Assembly: GCF_014269185.2 (NCBI RefSeq)
Contig: NZ_JABWRZ020000001.1
Span: 87,001 to 151,000, forward strand
Direction of reading: 5' to 3'
Source of the DNA: Pseudomonas oryzicola
GTDB taxonomy: Bacteria; Pseudomonadota; Gammaproteobacteria; Pseudomonadales; Pseudomonadaceae
Length of the DNA: 64,000 nucleotides
Positions 22,955 through 31,175 of the stretch are shown here, piece after piece (position 1 is the stretch's first letter; each line of letters opens with the position of its first letter). The translations under genes and the position numbers were made by a program. The notes below the pieces were generated by a model that had not been told where the DNA came from, did no database searches, and saw only the letters and a program-made list of their open reading frames with translations.

Positions 22955-25509
22955 GCGGCCACTCCATAGTCGTTCAATCTGAGGCCCCTGGCTGCCAGCC
23001 ACTCAGCCACCCAGCCATCACCGTACTTGGCTTCCAGGCGCTTGATGGCGGCCACCGACTCTTTGTCCGAGGAGCCGACGAAAGCCAGCGCCAGCGGGCC
23101 CAGGGCCAGGTCGTAGAGACGTCGACCGTTCTCCGACACGTAGTAGTACTGGCGCTTGGGAATCGCCGTGGCGAGGATTTCGATCTGCCGGGCATTCAGC
23201 CCCATGCGCCGATAGAGGGCAGCGGTGTCCTCGTCGCGCGCATAGACGTTGGGCAGGAAGATCTTGGTGGCGGTCGACTCGACGATGACATCGAGGATCC
23301 CCGAGTTGGCCGCGTCCGACAGGCTCTGGGTGGCCATCAGTACCAGGCAGTTGGCCTTACGCAATACCTTGAGCCACTCGCGGATTTTCTCGCGGAAGGC
23401 CGGGTGGCCGAGCATCAGCCAGGCTTCGTCAAGGATGATTACCGCGGGCTGGCCCTTGAGTGCGCATTCAATACGGCGGAACAGGTACAGCAGCACCGGC
23501 AAGGCGTACTTGTCGCCCAGGTTCATCAGTTCCTCAATTTCGAACACGGTGAAATCGGACAGCGCCAGGCCGTCTTCCTCGGCATCGAGCAAGTGACCCA
23601 TGGTGCCGTCGACCGTGTATTGGCGCAGGGTTTCACGCACGGCCTCGTCTTGCACGATGATGCAGAATTCGGACAGGGTGCGGGAGCCGTCGCGGTACAT
23701 GGTCATCACCGCATGGCCGATCTCGTTGCGCTGCGCGGCGGTGGTTTCCAGGCCATTGAGCGCAAGCACCGTGTCCAGCCACTCCATCGCCCAGGCGCGG
23801 TCACCCTTGGTTTCCAGAAATTGCAACGGGCAGAAGGCCAGGCGCTCGTCGTCCGCCGCCACAGTGAAGTGGCGGCCGGACTGACCTCCGCTTTCAGCAC
23901 GGATACCAGCCGCCAGCGGGTACATGGACATGCCCTTGTCGAAGGCGAAGATCGACATACCTTGGTAGCGACGCAGCTGGGCCGCGATCAGTGCCAGGTG
24001 CGTCGACTTGCCAGCGCCGGTCGGGCCGAACATGAAGGTATGGCCCAGGTCGCGCACGTGCAGGTTAAGACGGAACGGCGTGGCACCGCTGGTCACGCAG
24101 TGCATCAGCGCGGGCGACAATGGTGGATAGAGCGGGCAGGGCGCATCGGCGCTACCGGTCCAGATGCTGCTGGTAGGCAGCAGGTCGGCCAGGTTCAGGG
24201 TGTTGATCAGCGGCCGGCGCACGTTTTCCACACCGTGACCAGGCAGGCTGCCAAGGTAGGCGTCAAGCGTGTTGATCGATTCGATGCGGGCGGCAAAGCC
24301 CATGCGCTCAATGGCTTTCTCGACCTTACGGGCAGTTTCTTCCAGCTCGCTACGGTCCTCGTTCATGAGTACCACCACACTGGTGTAATACCCCTGCGCA
24401 ACCAGGCCGCTATTGACTTCGGCGATCGCGTCAGCGGCGTCCTGCACCATGGCCAACGCATCCTGGTCGATGTTGCCATTGTTGGTATTGAACACCTGGT
24501 CGAAGAAGCCGCGGACTTTTTGCTTCCACTTCTTACGGTACTTCTCCAGGTGCTGGACCGCCTCATGGGTGTCCATGAAAATGAAGCGGCTGGACCAGCG
24601 ATATTCGCAAGGCAGTTCAGCCAGCGCCGCTAGAATTCCGGGGGCGGACTCCAGCGGGAAGCCCTCGATGGCTACCACCTGAACGAAGTTGCGACCAATC
24701 TTCGGTACCACGCCACCCCAGAGCTCCTTGCCACCGATGACAGCATCGAGGTACATCGGGTTGCTTGGCAACAGGACCGGCTGGCTTATGCCAGTGACAC
24801 AGAACTGCACCCAGCTGAGCAGGTCGTCATGGGTGATCTCGGCACCTTCCTCGGTAACCATGCGGTTGCCTTTCAGGCGCGTCAGCTTGAGCACCGAGGA
24901 AAGGCTGCCTTCGACGCTGAGACAGTCACGCTTGAATTGCTCGATCAGGTTACGTGTACGAACCTTGGCGTCTGGCGGCGCGGTGTCGTCGTCAAACATC
25001 AGCTCAACGAATTTCTGTTGGGCGAGCATCGGCGGGAAATAGGTGAGGGTCAGCACGAAATAGCCTTCGTACATGGTCCCCAGCGATTCGAAGTATGCTC
25101 GGCGCTCTTCATCCATGGCTGCAGTCAGGCTGTCACCGAAGTGCGAAACACCCTTCGCGGAATAGTTCGACGCCGGACGGCGCACTGCATCGACGTGGAT
25201 CATCCAGCCGTTACCCAGGCCAGCCAAGGCCTGGTTGATGCGTAGCGAAACCAGTTCGCGCTGCGCTTCGGTGCTGCTGGCGTTGTCATCACCGCGATAC
25301 AGCCAGGCGGCCATGAAGGCGCCGTTCTTGCCCACGATAACGCCGTCGTCGACCATCGCCGCATGATTCAGCAAGTCGGCAAGGCCGGCATCTTTCGAAC
25401 GATGCTTCTTCAGCTTGAGTTCGGCATCCACCTGCAGCAGGCGCTGAACCAGCAGCAGTACCAGCAACACACCGAGGGCAGCGATGGCATACGCAATACC
25501 TTCGATCAT
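22951..25509 (-). CDS. trbE: TrbE/VirB4-like secretion ATPase
   Basis: 852 residues, close to RP4 TrbE. It has an N-terminal hydrophobic segment (AYAIAALGVLLVLLLVQRLL), the CagE/TrbE/VirB domain, a Walker A GPTGAGKST near residue 495 and a Walker B VIILDEAWLML near residue 690. VirB4 ATPases power pilus assembly and substrate transfer at the inner membrane. It overlaps trbD (ATGA at 25506-25509) and trbF. Confidence 0.95.
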   Translation of the reverse strand: MIEGIAYAIAALGVLLVLLLVQRLLQVDAELKLKKHRSKDAGLADLLNHAAMVDDGVIVGKNGAFMAAWLYRGDDNASSTEAQRELVSLRINQALAGLGNGWMIHVDAVRRPASNYSAKGVSHFGDSLTAAMDEERRAYFESLGTMYEGYFVLTLTYFPPMLAQQKFVELMFDDDTAPPDAKVRTRNLIEQFKRDCLSVEGSLSSVLKLTRLKGNRMVTEEGAEITHDDLLSWVQFCVTGISQPVLLPSNPMYLDAVIGGKELWGGVVPKIGRNFVQVVAIEGFPLESAPGILAALAELPCEYRWSSRFIFMDTHEAVQHLEKYRKKWKQKVRGFFDQVFNTNNGNIDQDALAMVQDAADAIAEVNSGLVAQGYYTSVVVLMNEDRSELEETARKVEKAIERMGFAARIESINTLDAYLGSLPGHGVENVRRPLINTLNLADLLPTSSIWTGSADAPCPLYPPLSPALMHCVTSGATPFRLNLHVRDLGHTFMFGPTGAGKSTHLALIAAQLRRYQGMSIFAFDKGMSMYPLAAGIRAESGGQSGRHFTVAADDERLAFCPLQFLETKGDRAWAMEWLDTVLALNGLETTAAQRNEIGHAVMTMYRDGSRTLSEFCIIVQDEAVRETLRQYTVDGTMGHLLDAEEDGLALSDFTVFEIEELMNLGDKYALPVLLYLFRRIECALKGQPAVIILDEAWLMLGHPAFREKIREWLKVLRKANCLVLMATQSLSDAANSGILDVIVESTATKIFLPNVYARDEDTAALYRRMGLNARQIEILATAIPKRQYYYVSENGRRLYDLALGPLALAFVGSSDKESVAAIKRLEAKYGDGWVAEWLAARGLRLNDYGVAA

Positions 25510-25817
25510 TTGTATTGACTTCCCTGACTTGGAGGATTGTCCCTGAACGGCGTGCTACGCGCCGGGTAATAGGACTTGTAACGGCGATGGCGCAGGTAGA
25601 CATGGCGCATTTTCGGATCGGACTTGGCCATGACGCGGAGCACGAACAAGGCACCGAACCACAGCACCAGGCCGACCACGGTCGCCCGCACTTCCTGGGC
25701 ACTGAAAATCAGCGCGAAGGCGAGCAACCCGGAAAACATCACCAACTCGCGATCCCCGCCCATGAACAGGTTGTCCCGGTTTCCGGCCCGCCGGATGGGA
25801 ATCGTGCGCAGGGCCAT
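25506..25817 (-). CDS. trbD: TrbD/VirB3-like inner-membrane protein
   Basis: 103 residues with the VirB3 pattern: IPIRRAGNRDNLFMGGDREL at the N-terminus, then a hydrophobic hairpin (MFSGLLAFALIF and ATVVGLVLWFGALFVLRVM) and a basic tail (HVYLRHRRYKSYYPARS). VirB3/TrbD assists pilus assembly together with VirB4/TrbE. It starts three bases after the trbC stop and overlaps trbE. Confidence 0.92.
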   Translation of the reverse strand: MALRTIPIRRAGNRDNLFMGGDRELVMFSGLLAFALIFSAQEVRATVVGLVLWFGALFVLRVMAKSDPKMRHVYLRHRRYKSYYPARSTPFRDNPPSQGSQYK

Positions 25818-25820
25818 GGT

Positions 25821-26216
25821 TCAGACCTGACCTTGCGCCAAGCCATGCTGCGGCAGCAGCTGCGCCAGTTCGGCACTGGTACCGAAGAAGCTGGTCATGA
25901 TGTTGTTGGCGCCAACGATAAGTGCCATTACCAGCACCAGGAAGATCAGCGTACGGAAGAAGCCATTGAGGTCACCACCAAAGATCAGAACGCCACCCGC
26001 AACCACGATGCCGATGATCGACAAGGCGAAAGCCACAGGGCCGGTAACCGATTGACGCAGCGAGGTCAGCCAGCTTTCATAGGGCAGCGAACCGCCAGTG
26101 CTGGACGCCGCGAAGGCGTTATCCGGAGCCACCATAACGGCCAGCATGAAGAAGCCGAGGGCCAGATAGCCAAACGTTTGAGCATTGAAACGGAACAGCG
26201 AGATGTTGGCTTGCAT
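25821..26216 (-). CDS. trbC: TrbC/VirB2-like pilin precursor
   Basis: 131 residues. A long signal peptide ([20 protein letters not shown], ending AFA-AS) precedes a mature pilin with two hydrophobic helices ([20 protein letters not shown] and [19 protein letters not shown]). The C-terminal tail after residue 110 ([19 protein letters not shown]) is the type removed when RP4 TrbC is matured and cyclised by TraF, which is encoded in this island. Weak AAGGA site upstream. Confidence 0.92.
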   Translation of the reverse strand: MQANISLFRFNAQTFGYLALGFFMLAVMVAPDNAFAASSTGGSLPYESWLTSLRQSVTGPVAFALSIIGIVVAGGVLIFGGDLNGFFRTLIFLVLVMALIVGANNIMTSFFGTSAELAQLLPQHGLAQGQV

Positions 26217-26230
26217 GTGCGATATTTTCC

Positions 26231-27187
26231 TTAAAGGTTGCGCATGAGGTAACGGCCGTTCTCATATCCGGAAACCTCGAGGATCTCCTGGATGCGACGG
26301 CCTTCAGGTGTTCTGGCGATTGAAATGACGACGTGAACCGCTTCGCCAATCAGCGGCTCGATCTCGGCCGGGGCCGATTTGTTGCGGGAAACCAGGGACT
26401 TCAGACGCGTCAGCCCCTCGCTGGCGCTGTTGGCGTGCAACGTAGCTGCGCCACCGGGGTGGCCGGTGTTCCAGGCATCAATCAGGTCGAGAGCCTCCTC
26501 GCCACGTACTTCACCGACCAGGATGCGATCGGGGCGCATGCGCAGGGAGGTTTTGAGCAGGTGGGTCATGCTCACGTCCACGGTGGTGTGGTACTGCACG
26601 AAATTCTTGGCCGCGCATTGAATCTCGCCGGTGTCCTCGATGATGAACACGCGCTCGGCGGGAAACTCGACGACCATTTCGTTGATAACTGCGTTGACCA
26701 GGGTGGTCTTGCCAGTACCGGTACCACCGATTACCAGGATGTTGCGGTGCTCGCGGATGGCGCGTTTGATGGCATCGCACTGGACAGGCGTCATGATCGA
26801 CGATTCGACGTACTGGTCCAGGGTATAGATGGCCACTGCCTTCTTGCGGATAGCGAAAGTGGCCGCGCGCACTACCGGCGGGAGCTGGCCTGCGAAGCGC
26901 GAGCCGTCAAGCGGCCATTCACCTTCGAGAAGCGGCTTGTTGCGCGTCACTTCCTTGCCATGGAAGCCGGCCACGGTCTTGATGATCGACTCGGCCTGCG
27001 CCGGGCGCAGGTCGCCAATGTGCTTCATCGGCTGGCCCAACTGCTCGAGCCAGAGCTTGCCGTCGCCATTGCACATGAGTTCGACGGTTTGCGGGTCGTT
27101 CAGCGCATCGATGATGAGCGGCCCGGCATCGCGCTCCAGCTTTTTCCTGGCGCGATCTTTCAGGCTGGCAGTTTCTGCAGTTTCCAC
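26231..27187 (-). CDS. trbB: TrbB/VirB11-like hexameric secretion ATPase
   Basis: 318 residues from a GTG at 27187, matching the usual TrbB length. It has the VirB11 pattern: [17 protein letters not shown], Walker A GGTGTGKT (154-161), IIEDTGEIQ (Asp box), Walker [10 protein letters not shown] and the His box GGAATLHAN. VirB11 ATPases sit at the base of the channel and switch between pilus assembly and export. It is the first gene of the island. No strong Shine-Dalgarno precedes this start, and a longer in-frame extension to 27316 lacks support. Confidence 0.93.
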   Translation of the reverse strand: METAETASLKDRARKKLERDAGPLIIDALNDPQTVELMCNGDGKLWLEQLGQPMKHIGDLRPAQAESIIKTVAGFHGKEVTRNKPLLEGEWPLDGSRFAGQLPPVVRAATFAIRKKAVAIYTLDQYVESSIMTPVQCDAIKRAIREHRNILVIGGTGTGKTTLVNAVINEMVVEFPAERVFIIEDTGEIQCAAKNFVQYHTTVDVSMTHLLKTSLRMRPDRILVGEVRGEEALDLIDAWNTGHPGGAATLHANSASEGLTRLKSLVSRNKSAPAEIEPLIGEAVHVVISIARTPEGRRIQEILEVSGYENGRYLMRNL

Positions 27188-27371
27188 ACTTAATCGTCCA
27201 TGAAAATGATGCCTTCCCCATTCAAGAGAAGGACATCCAGGCTCCCTGCGCCTGCAAATCATCAAAATCGGCGCACATTGAACTGGCAAGAATTTTGCCG
27301 ACTGTGAGCGAGGCACCTTGTAAGGGCGCGGAGATTACCCGAGCAACAAATGTTAACGAAATAGTAAATCT

Positions 27372-27387
27372 CTTACTTCCGTGTAAG
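27372..27387. promoter_or_regulatory. Inverted repeat CTTAC-N6-GTAAG
   Basis: A 5-bp-arm inverted repeat, CTTAC TTCCGT GTAAG, about 185 bp upstream of trbB. It may be part of an operator together with the palindrome at 27404. Confidence 0.35.
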
Positions 27388-27403
27388 CTTTTTCCTACAA
27401 TAA

Positions 27404-27419
27404 TGGCACTAAAGTGCCA
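27404..27419. promoter_or_regulatory. Perfect palindrome, candidate operator of the trb operon
   Basis: TGGCACTAAAGTGCCA: seven-base arms around AA. It stands alone in AT-rich DNA about 217 bp upstream of trbB, the kind of site bound by a dimeric repressor. No repressor gene is linked, so the regulator would be encoded elsewhere. Confidence 0.45.
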
Positions 27420-27638
27420 CTATTCGGGCATATTAAAACTTACTTGAACCGCTCTAGATCAGGCTTTCATCATCAACACGCATCCTTCTGACACATAAAT
27501 GCCATCACTTTGAAGTCGTAAACCGTGATGCAGCTCACACTCGACTGCGACGCATTCCTACGTAAGCGGGGTCATATTCTTCACTTCATTCAGTAATGGC
27601 AGATTGACTACACGCAGCTTATTCAAGGCCAGTAACTA

Positions 27639-28697
27639 TCAGAGCAGCGCCAATTGGCTTCCTGGGGGAGAGAACTCCGTACAGTCGAGTGTTTGCACCT
27701 CTTTTCCCTCGAAATTCAGCTTGCGCATGGCCTTGGCGAAGCGTTGCGCCAGCAACTCGGCAAACACCCCTTCACCGCGCATTCGTGAGCCGAAGCGGCT
27801 GTCGTAAAGTTCACCGCCACAGCTCTGGCGAATCAGGCTGAGCACATGGGCGGCCCGCTGCGGGTAGTGGTCCTGCAGCCATTGCTCGAACAACGGCGCT
27901 ACCTCCAGCGGCAGCCGCAGCATCATGTAGGCCGCGCTCTGTGCACCGGCATCCCGGGCCGCCTCGAGCAGGTGCTCCAGTTCACTGTCGTTGATCATCG
28001 GGATCATCGGTGAACACAGCACGCCCACCGGCACGCCGGCATCGCGCAATACGCGAATGGCGCGCAACCTTGCCTTGGGCGAGGCCGCACGAGGCTCGAG
28101 CACCCGCTTGAGGCCGTCGTCCAGGGTTGTCAGGCTGATCATCACCCGTGCCAGGCGCTGGCTGGCCATTTCGCCCAGCAGGTCGAGGTCGCGCAAGATC
28201 AGGGCGCCCTTGGTGACGATGGTCACCGGGTGGCGAAAGCGCAGCAGCACTTCGAGCAGGCGACGGGTCAACATCTGTTCCCGCTCGATTGGCTGGTATG
28301 GATCGGTATTGGAGCCCAGGTTGATCGGTGCGCAGACATACCCCGGCTTGCTCAGTTGTTGCGCCAGCACCTCGGCAGCGTTGGTCTTGGCGATCAGCCT
28401 GGTCTCGAAATCCAGGCCGGGGGAAAGGTCCCAGTAAGCATGTGAAGGGCGGGCGTAGCAGTAGATGCAGCCATGCTCGCAACCGCGGTAAGGATTGATG
28501 GAGCGGTCGAAGGGCAGGTCGGGAGAGGTATTGCGGCTGATCACCGACTTGGCCACCTCGACCCGCACCTCGGTGCCCTGGGTTTGCGGCACTTCCTGGT
28601 ACCAGCCGTCATCCTCCGCCACGGAGTGGCTCGGGGCGAAGCGGTTGTGCGGATTGTGCGCCGTACCACGGCCCTTTGGCGGTGCTGGATGATTCAT
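27639..28697 (-). CDS. PA0069-family radical SAM protein (SplB-like), SOS-controlled
   Basis: 352 residues. The radical SAM cluster motif CEHGCIYC (Cys73, Cys77, Cys80) follows INPYRG, with ARPSHAYWDL, NLGSNTDPYQPIE and TLDDGLKRVLEPRAASPKAR, the pattern of the PA0069/SplB-like family, related to spore photoproduct lyase. The substrate of this family is not established. A LexA-type box lies 16 bp upstream of the start codon, and I recall PA0069 of P. aeruginosa being DNA-damage inducible, so a DNA damage role is likely. It is the first conserved chromosomal gene right of the island. Confidence 0.9.
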   Translation of the reverse strand: MNHPAPPKGRGTAHNPHNRFAPSHSVAEDDGWYQEVPQTQGTEVRVEVAKSVISRNTSPDLPFDRSINPYRGCEHGCIYCYARPSHAYWDLSPGLDFETRLIAKTNAAEVLAQQLSKPGYVCAPINLGSNTDPYQPIEREQMLTRRLLEVLLRFRHPVTIVTKGALILRDLDLLGEMASQRLARVMISLTTLDDGLKRVLEPRAASPKARLRAIRVLRDAGVPVGVLCSPMIPMINDSELEHLLEAARDAGAQSAAYMMLRLPLEVAPLFEQWLQDHYPQRAAHVLSLIRQSCGGELYDSRFGSRMRGEGVFAELLAQRFAKAMRKLNFEGKEVQTLDCTEFSPPGSQLALL

Positions 28698-28712
28698 GGA
28701 CTCACCTCAATG

Positions 28713-28728
28713 CTGTATTTATATACAG
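28713..28728. promoter_or_regulatory. LexA (SOS) box
   Basis: CTGTATTTATATACAG fits the gamma-proteobacterial CTG-N10-CAG LexA consensus closely. It lies 16 bp upstream of the radical SAM gene start at 28697. Confidence 0.85.
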
Positions 28729-28774
28729 TAATGGGTGCACCAGGATCTTTCCAGCACCTCTGGTCAGCGTACCC

Positions 28775-30769
28775 TCACGCCAAACCATGCCAGCGCAGGT
28801 AAGGCGTATGGCTGGCCTCCCGGCCAAGGAATGTCTCGATGCCTTCACGCAAAGGTCGCGATGCCCCTGGCGCAAACAGCGCCTCCTGCAATTCACGGCC
28901 AGTCGCCCGGTCCAGCAGCCCTGCCGCTTCAAAGCGGGTAAACAGGTCGAAGGCGTGTACATCCGACCACAGGTAAGCGTAAAAACCTGCGTCGTAGCCA
29001 TTCACCAAGTGGTCGAAGGCATGCGCCGGTCGCTCGAAGTCCGTCAGAGGCCAGTAACCACAACGCTCGCGGGCCTCCTTCAGGCGTTGTTCGAGCGTCC
29101 TGCCATCGTTCGGCGTGGCATGCAGGTCCAGGTCGAACAGCGCCAGGCTCAGATCACGTGCAATCTCTTCCACGCCTTGCTGGCGCAAGTGATCCAGACA
29201 CTCGTCGACCCGCGCACGGTCAAGCGGGCTGCCATCCACCTGGTGCGACGAGATCGCCACCAGGTAATCCGCATCCCAGACCCAGCGCTCGAACAACTTG
29301 CCGACCAGTTCCACACCATCGGTACCAAGTTCGGTAACGTTGGACATTACATGGTTGGTCGTGCGCACCAGCAAGTGGTGCAGGGCGTGGCCAAACTCAT
29401 GGAACAGCTTGCGAAGCGACAGGTGGTCGAGCAACGGCTGGCTACCGGGCAGCGCTTGCGGCACGTCACTGAAGACTACCACCGAGGCAGCCTGGTAGAC
29501 CCCTTCGGCATCGACCCGGCGGTTGCGTATATAGGTGGTGAACACCGAGTCAGGCTGCTTGCCAGCATGCTGTACGGCATCCAGGTAGAGGAAACCGATG
29601 AAGGCGTTGTCCTGCCACACTTCGAACGGCTGCACGCTGTCATTCCAGGTGGCCAGCGGCCTTGGCTGCAACACCACCCCCAACAGCTGCTGCGCCAGCT
29701 GTCGCAATGCGGTGACGACAGCGTTCAGCGGGAAGTATTCACGCAAGCCTTCGGTGGAGAGAACAGCGGACGGCGATGCCTGAAGGTAGGCGATGTCCCA
29801 GGGTTGCAGCGGCACCAGCCCTTTGGCCGCCGCCTGACGCTCGATCTCCGCACGCCATTGCAACATGGCAGGGCGGACATGCTCGGCCAGGTTGTGAAGA
29901 AAGCCCCGCACCTGCGCCGCCGCGCCTGCACTCTTCACCATCAGGCTCTGCTCCAGATGGTTGGCAAAGCCAAGCAAGCGCGCCTTTTCGTCAAGCCACG
30001 TCGCCAACTGCAGCAGGTGCGAACGATTGTCCTGCCCAGGCTCGTCACTCACCCCGCGAGAATGGTAAGCGCGATACACACGCTCACGTAACTGGCGGTT
30101 CCCGGCATACCTGAGCGCGTCATCAGTAGCCACGCTTTCGCAAGCGATCAACCAGCCTGATGCCCCTGCTTCCCGCGCGCGGTCGGCCCACTCATCGCGC
30201 ACCCGCTGCGGGATGCCGCTCAGCTCGGTTTCATCGGTGATGCTCAGACCTGGCCGGTTGATATTGGCGCGGAAAGCCTCGCGTGCGGTACCAATATGCA
30301 ACTGCAGTTCTGCAAGGCGCGCTTTCGCGGCAGCGTCGAGCATCGCTCCACTTGCTGTGAACTTGTCCAGATGCCAGCGCAAGGTCGCGCGTTTGCGGGC
30401 ATCCAGCTGCTTGCCGATATCGCTGTTGGCCAGGCGCTCATACAGCGCCTGCAGCGCAGAGTTGGCGAACTTCTGGTCGAAGCGTGCCGTTACCCGGCCA
30501 TAGAACTCGATAATGGCACTGGCCCAGTCATCATCACGGCCAACCAGCGGTGAAGCGGCGTACAGCACTGACAGCAGCTGGGCATCCAGGCCATCCACCG
30601 CCAACACCATGTCATCCCAGGTTGGCATGGCCTGCTGGTCGCGGATGATGCTGTCGATGCCTCGCTCATGTGCCAACAGCACATGCGCGAAAGCAGCGCC
30701 CATGTTTTCCAGGGTGATAGCCGAGTAATCGACGGGGACGTGGCTGCTTTGCAGAAGCGGGTTATCCAT
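28775..30769 (-). CDS. M3 family oligopeptidase, paralogue of PrlC
   Basis: 664 residues. The zinc motif HEFGH (in LRKLFHEFGHALHHLL) lies near residue 456, followed by the M3 sequence TELGTDGVELVGKLFERWVW. It starts MDNPLLQSSHVPVDYSAITL, resembling PrlC's NNPLLQSYDLPPF, but the two diverge strongly overall. Cytoplasmic M3 enzymes cut short peptides. It follows PrlC and YheV on the same strand, with a GC-rich hairpin between, and is probably an old duplication or acquired second copy. Confidence 0.88.
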   Translation of the reverse strand: MDNPLLQSSHVPVDYSAITLENMGAAFAHVLLAHERGIDSIIRDQQAMPTWDDMVLAVDGLDAQLLSVLYAASPLVGRDDDWASAIIEFYGRVTARFDQKFANSALQALYERLANSDIGKQLDARKRATLRWHLDKFTASGAMLDAAAKARLAELQLHIGTAREAFRANINRPGLSITDETELSGIPQRVRDEWADRAREAGASGWLIACESVATDDALRYAGNRQLRERVYRAYHSRGVSDEPGQDNRSHLLQLATWLDEKARLLGFANHLEQSLMVKSAGAAAQVRGFLHNLAEHVRPAMLQWRAEIERQAAAKGLVPLQPWDIAYLQASPSAVLSTEGLREYFPLNAVVTALRQLAQQLLGVVLQPRPLATWNDSVQPFEVWQDNAFIGFLYLDAVQHAGKQPDSVFTTYIRNRRVDAEGVYQAASVVVFSDVPQALPGSQPLLDHLSLRKLFHEFGHALHHLLVRTTNHVMSNVTELGTDGVELVGKLFERWVWDADYLVAISSHQVDGSPLDRARVDECLDHLRQQGVEEIARDLSLALFDLDLHATPNDGRTLEQRLKEARERCGYWPLTDFERPAHAFDHLVNGYDAGFYAYLWSDVHAFDLFTRFEAAGLLDRATGRELQEALFAPGASRPLREGIETFLGREASHTPYLRWHGLA

Positions 30770-30860
30770 GACGCAACACCTTGCTCGTAGTGGGGAGCAG
30801 GGGAGCTTGCATGGTTGCTACGCAGCAGAAGGCCTGACTATCTACCACCCGGGCATGCCG

Positions 30861-30881
30861 GCCCGGGCATGGCGCCCGGGC
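30861..30881. repeat. GC-rich hairpin between yheV-like and M3 genes
   Basis: GCCCGGGC-N5-GCCCGGGC can form a very stable hairpin, within a wider CCGGGC/GCCGGC-rich stretch at 30847-30895. It probably acts as a REP-like or terminator structure below the prlC-yheV pair. Confidence 0.5.
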
Positions 30882-30893
30882 GGCACGCCGGCT

Positions 30894-31175
30894 TCATTCA
30901 GCCGGCTTCTTCAGCTTCGGGTTGGGGAAGAACTGCACGGTCTGGACCTTGGCTGGCGCCGCTTTCGGGGCCAGCTGGTTGACCCGCGTGCCGAGTTCCT
31001 TCGGCACCGACAGGCCCTGCTCGTTGAGGGTGTCGGTAAAACCGCAGGCTACGCACTCGCGGTGCGGTACGCCGTCTTCGTTCCACATCATCAGCTTGTC
31101 GGTCTCGCTGCATGCCGGGCACACCGCCCCGGCAATGAAGCGCTTCTTGGTCTTGTTCACGGCTACCTCGCTCAT
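30894..31175 (-). CDS. YheV-like small zinc ribbon protein
   Basis: 93 residues with two CxxC pairs (CPACSETDKLMMW and RECVACGFTDTL), forming a zinc ribbon, and a basic Pro/Lys-rich tail. The family is found next to prlC in many gamma-proteobacteria; its function is not known. The ATG overlaps the prlC stop codon (ATGA), so the two are translationally coupled. Confidence 0.85.
   Translation of the reverse strand: MSEVAVNKTKKRFIAGAVCPACSETDKLMMWNEDGVPHRECVACGFTDTLNEQGLSVPKELGTRVNQLAPKAAPAKVQTVQFFPNPKLKKPAE

Larger units (their letters stand above)
27188..27638. other. Right junction and promoter region of the secretion island
   Basis: A 451-bp AT-rich stretch without a convincing gene, between trbB and the conserved radical SAM gene. 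It must contain the promoter for the long leftward trb operon. It contains two inverted repeats (27372-27387 and 27404-27419). No tRNA gene or integrase is present. Confidence 0.55.

Noticed and set aside
5173..27187. The island as an ordinary conjugative element or ICE
   Set aside because: No relaxase, integrase, replication or partition gene and no tRNA attachment site is seen, and conserved chromosomal genes lie on both sides. A recent loss of these parts cannot be excluded, so this is kept as the alternative.
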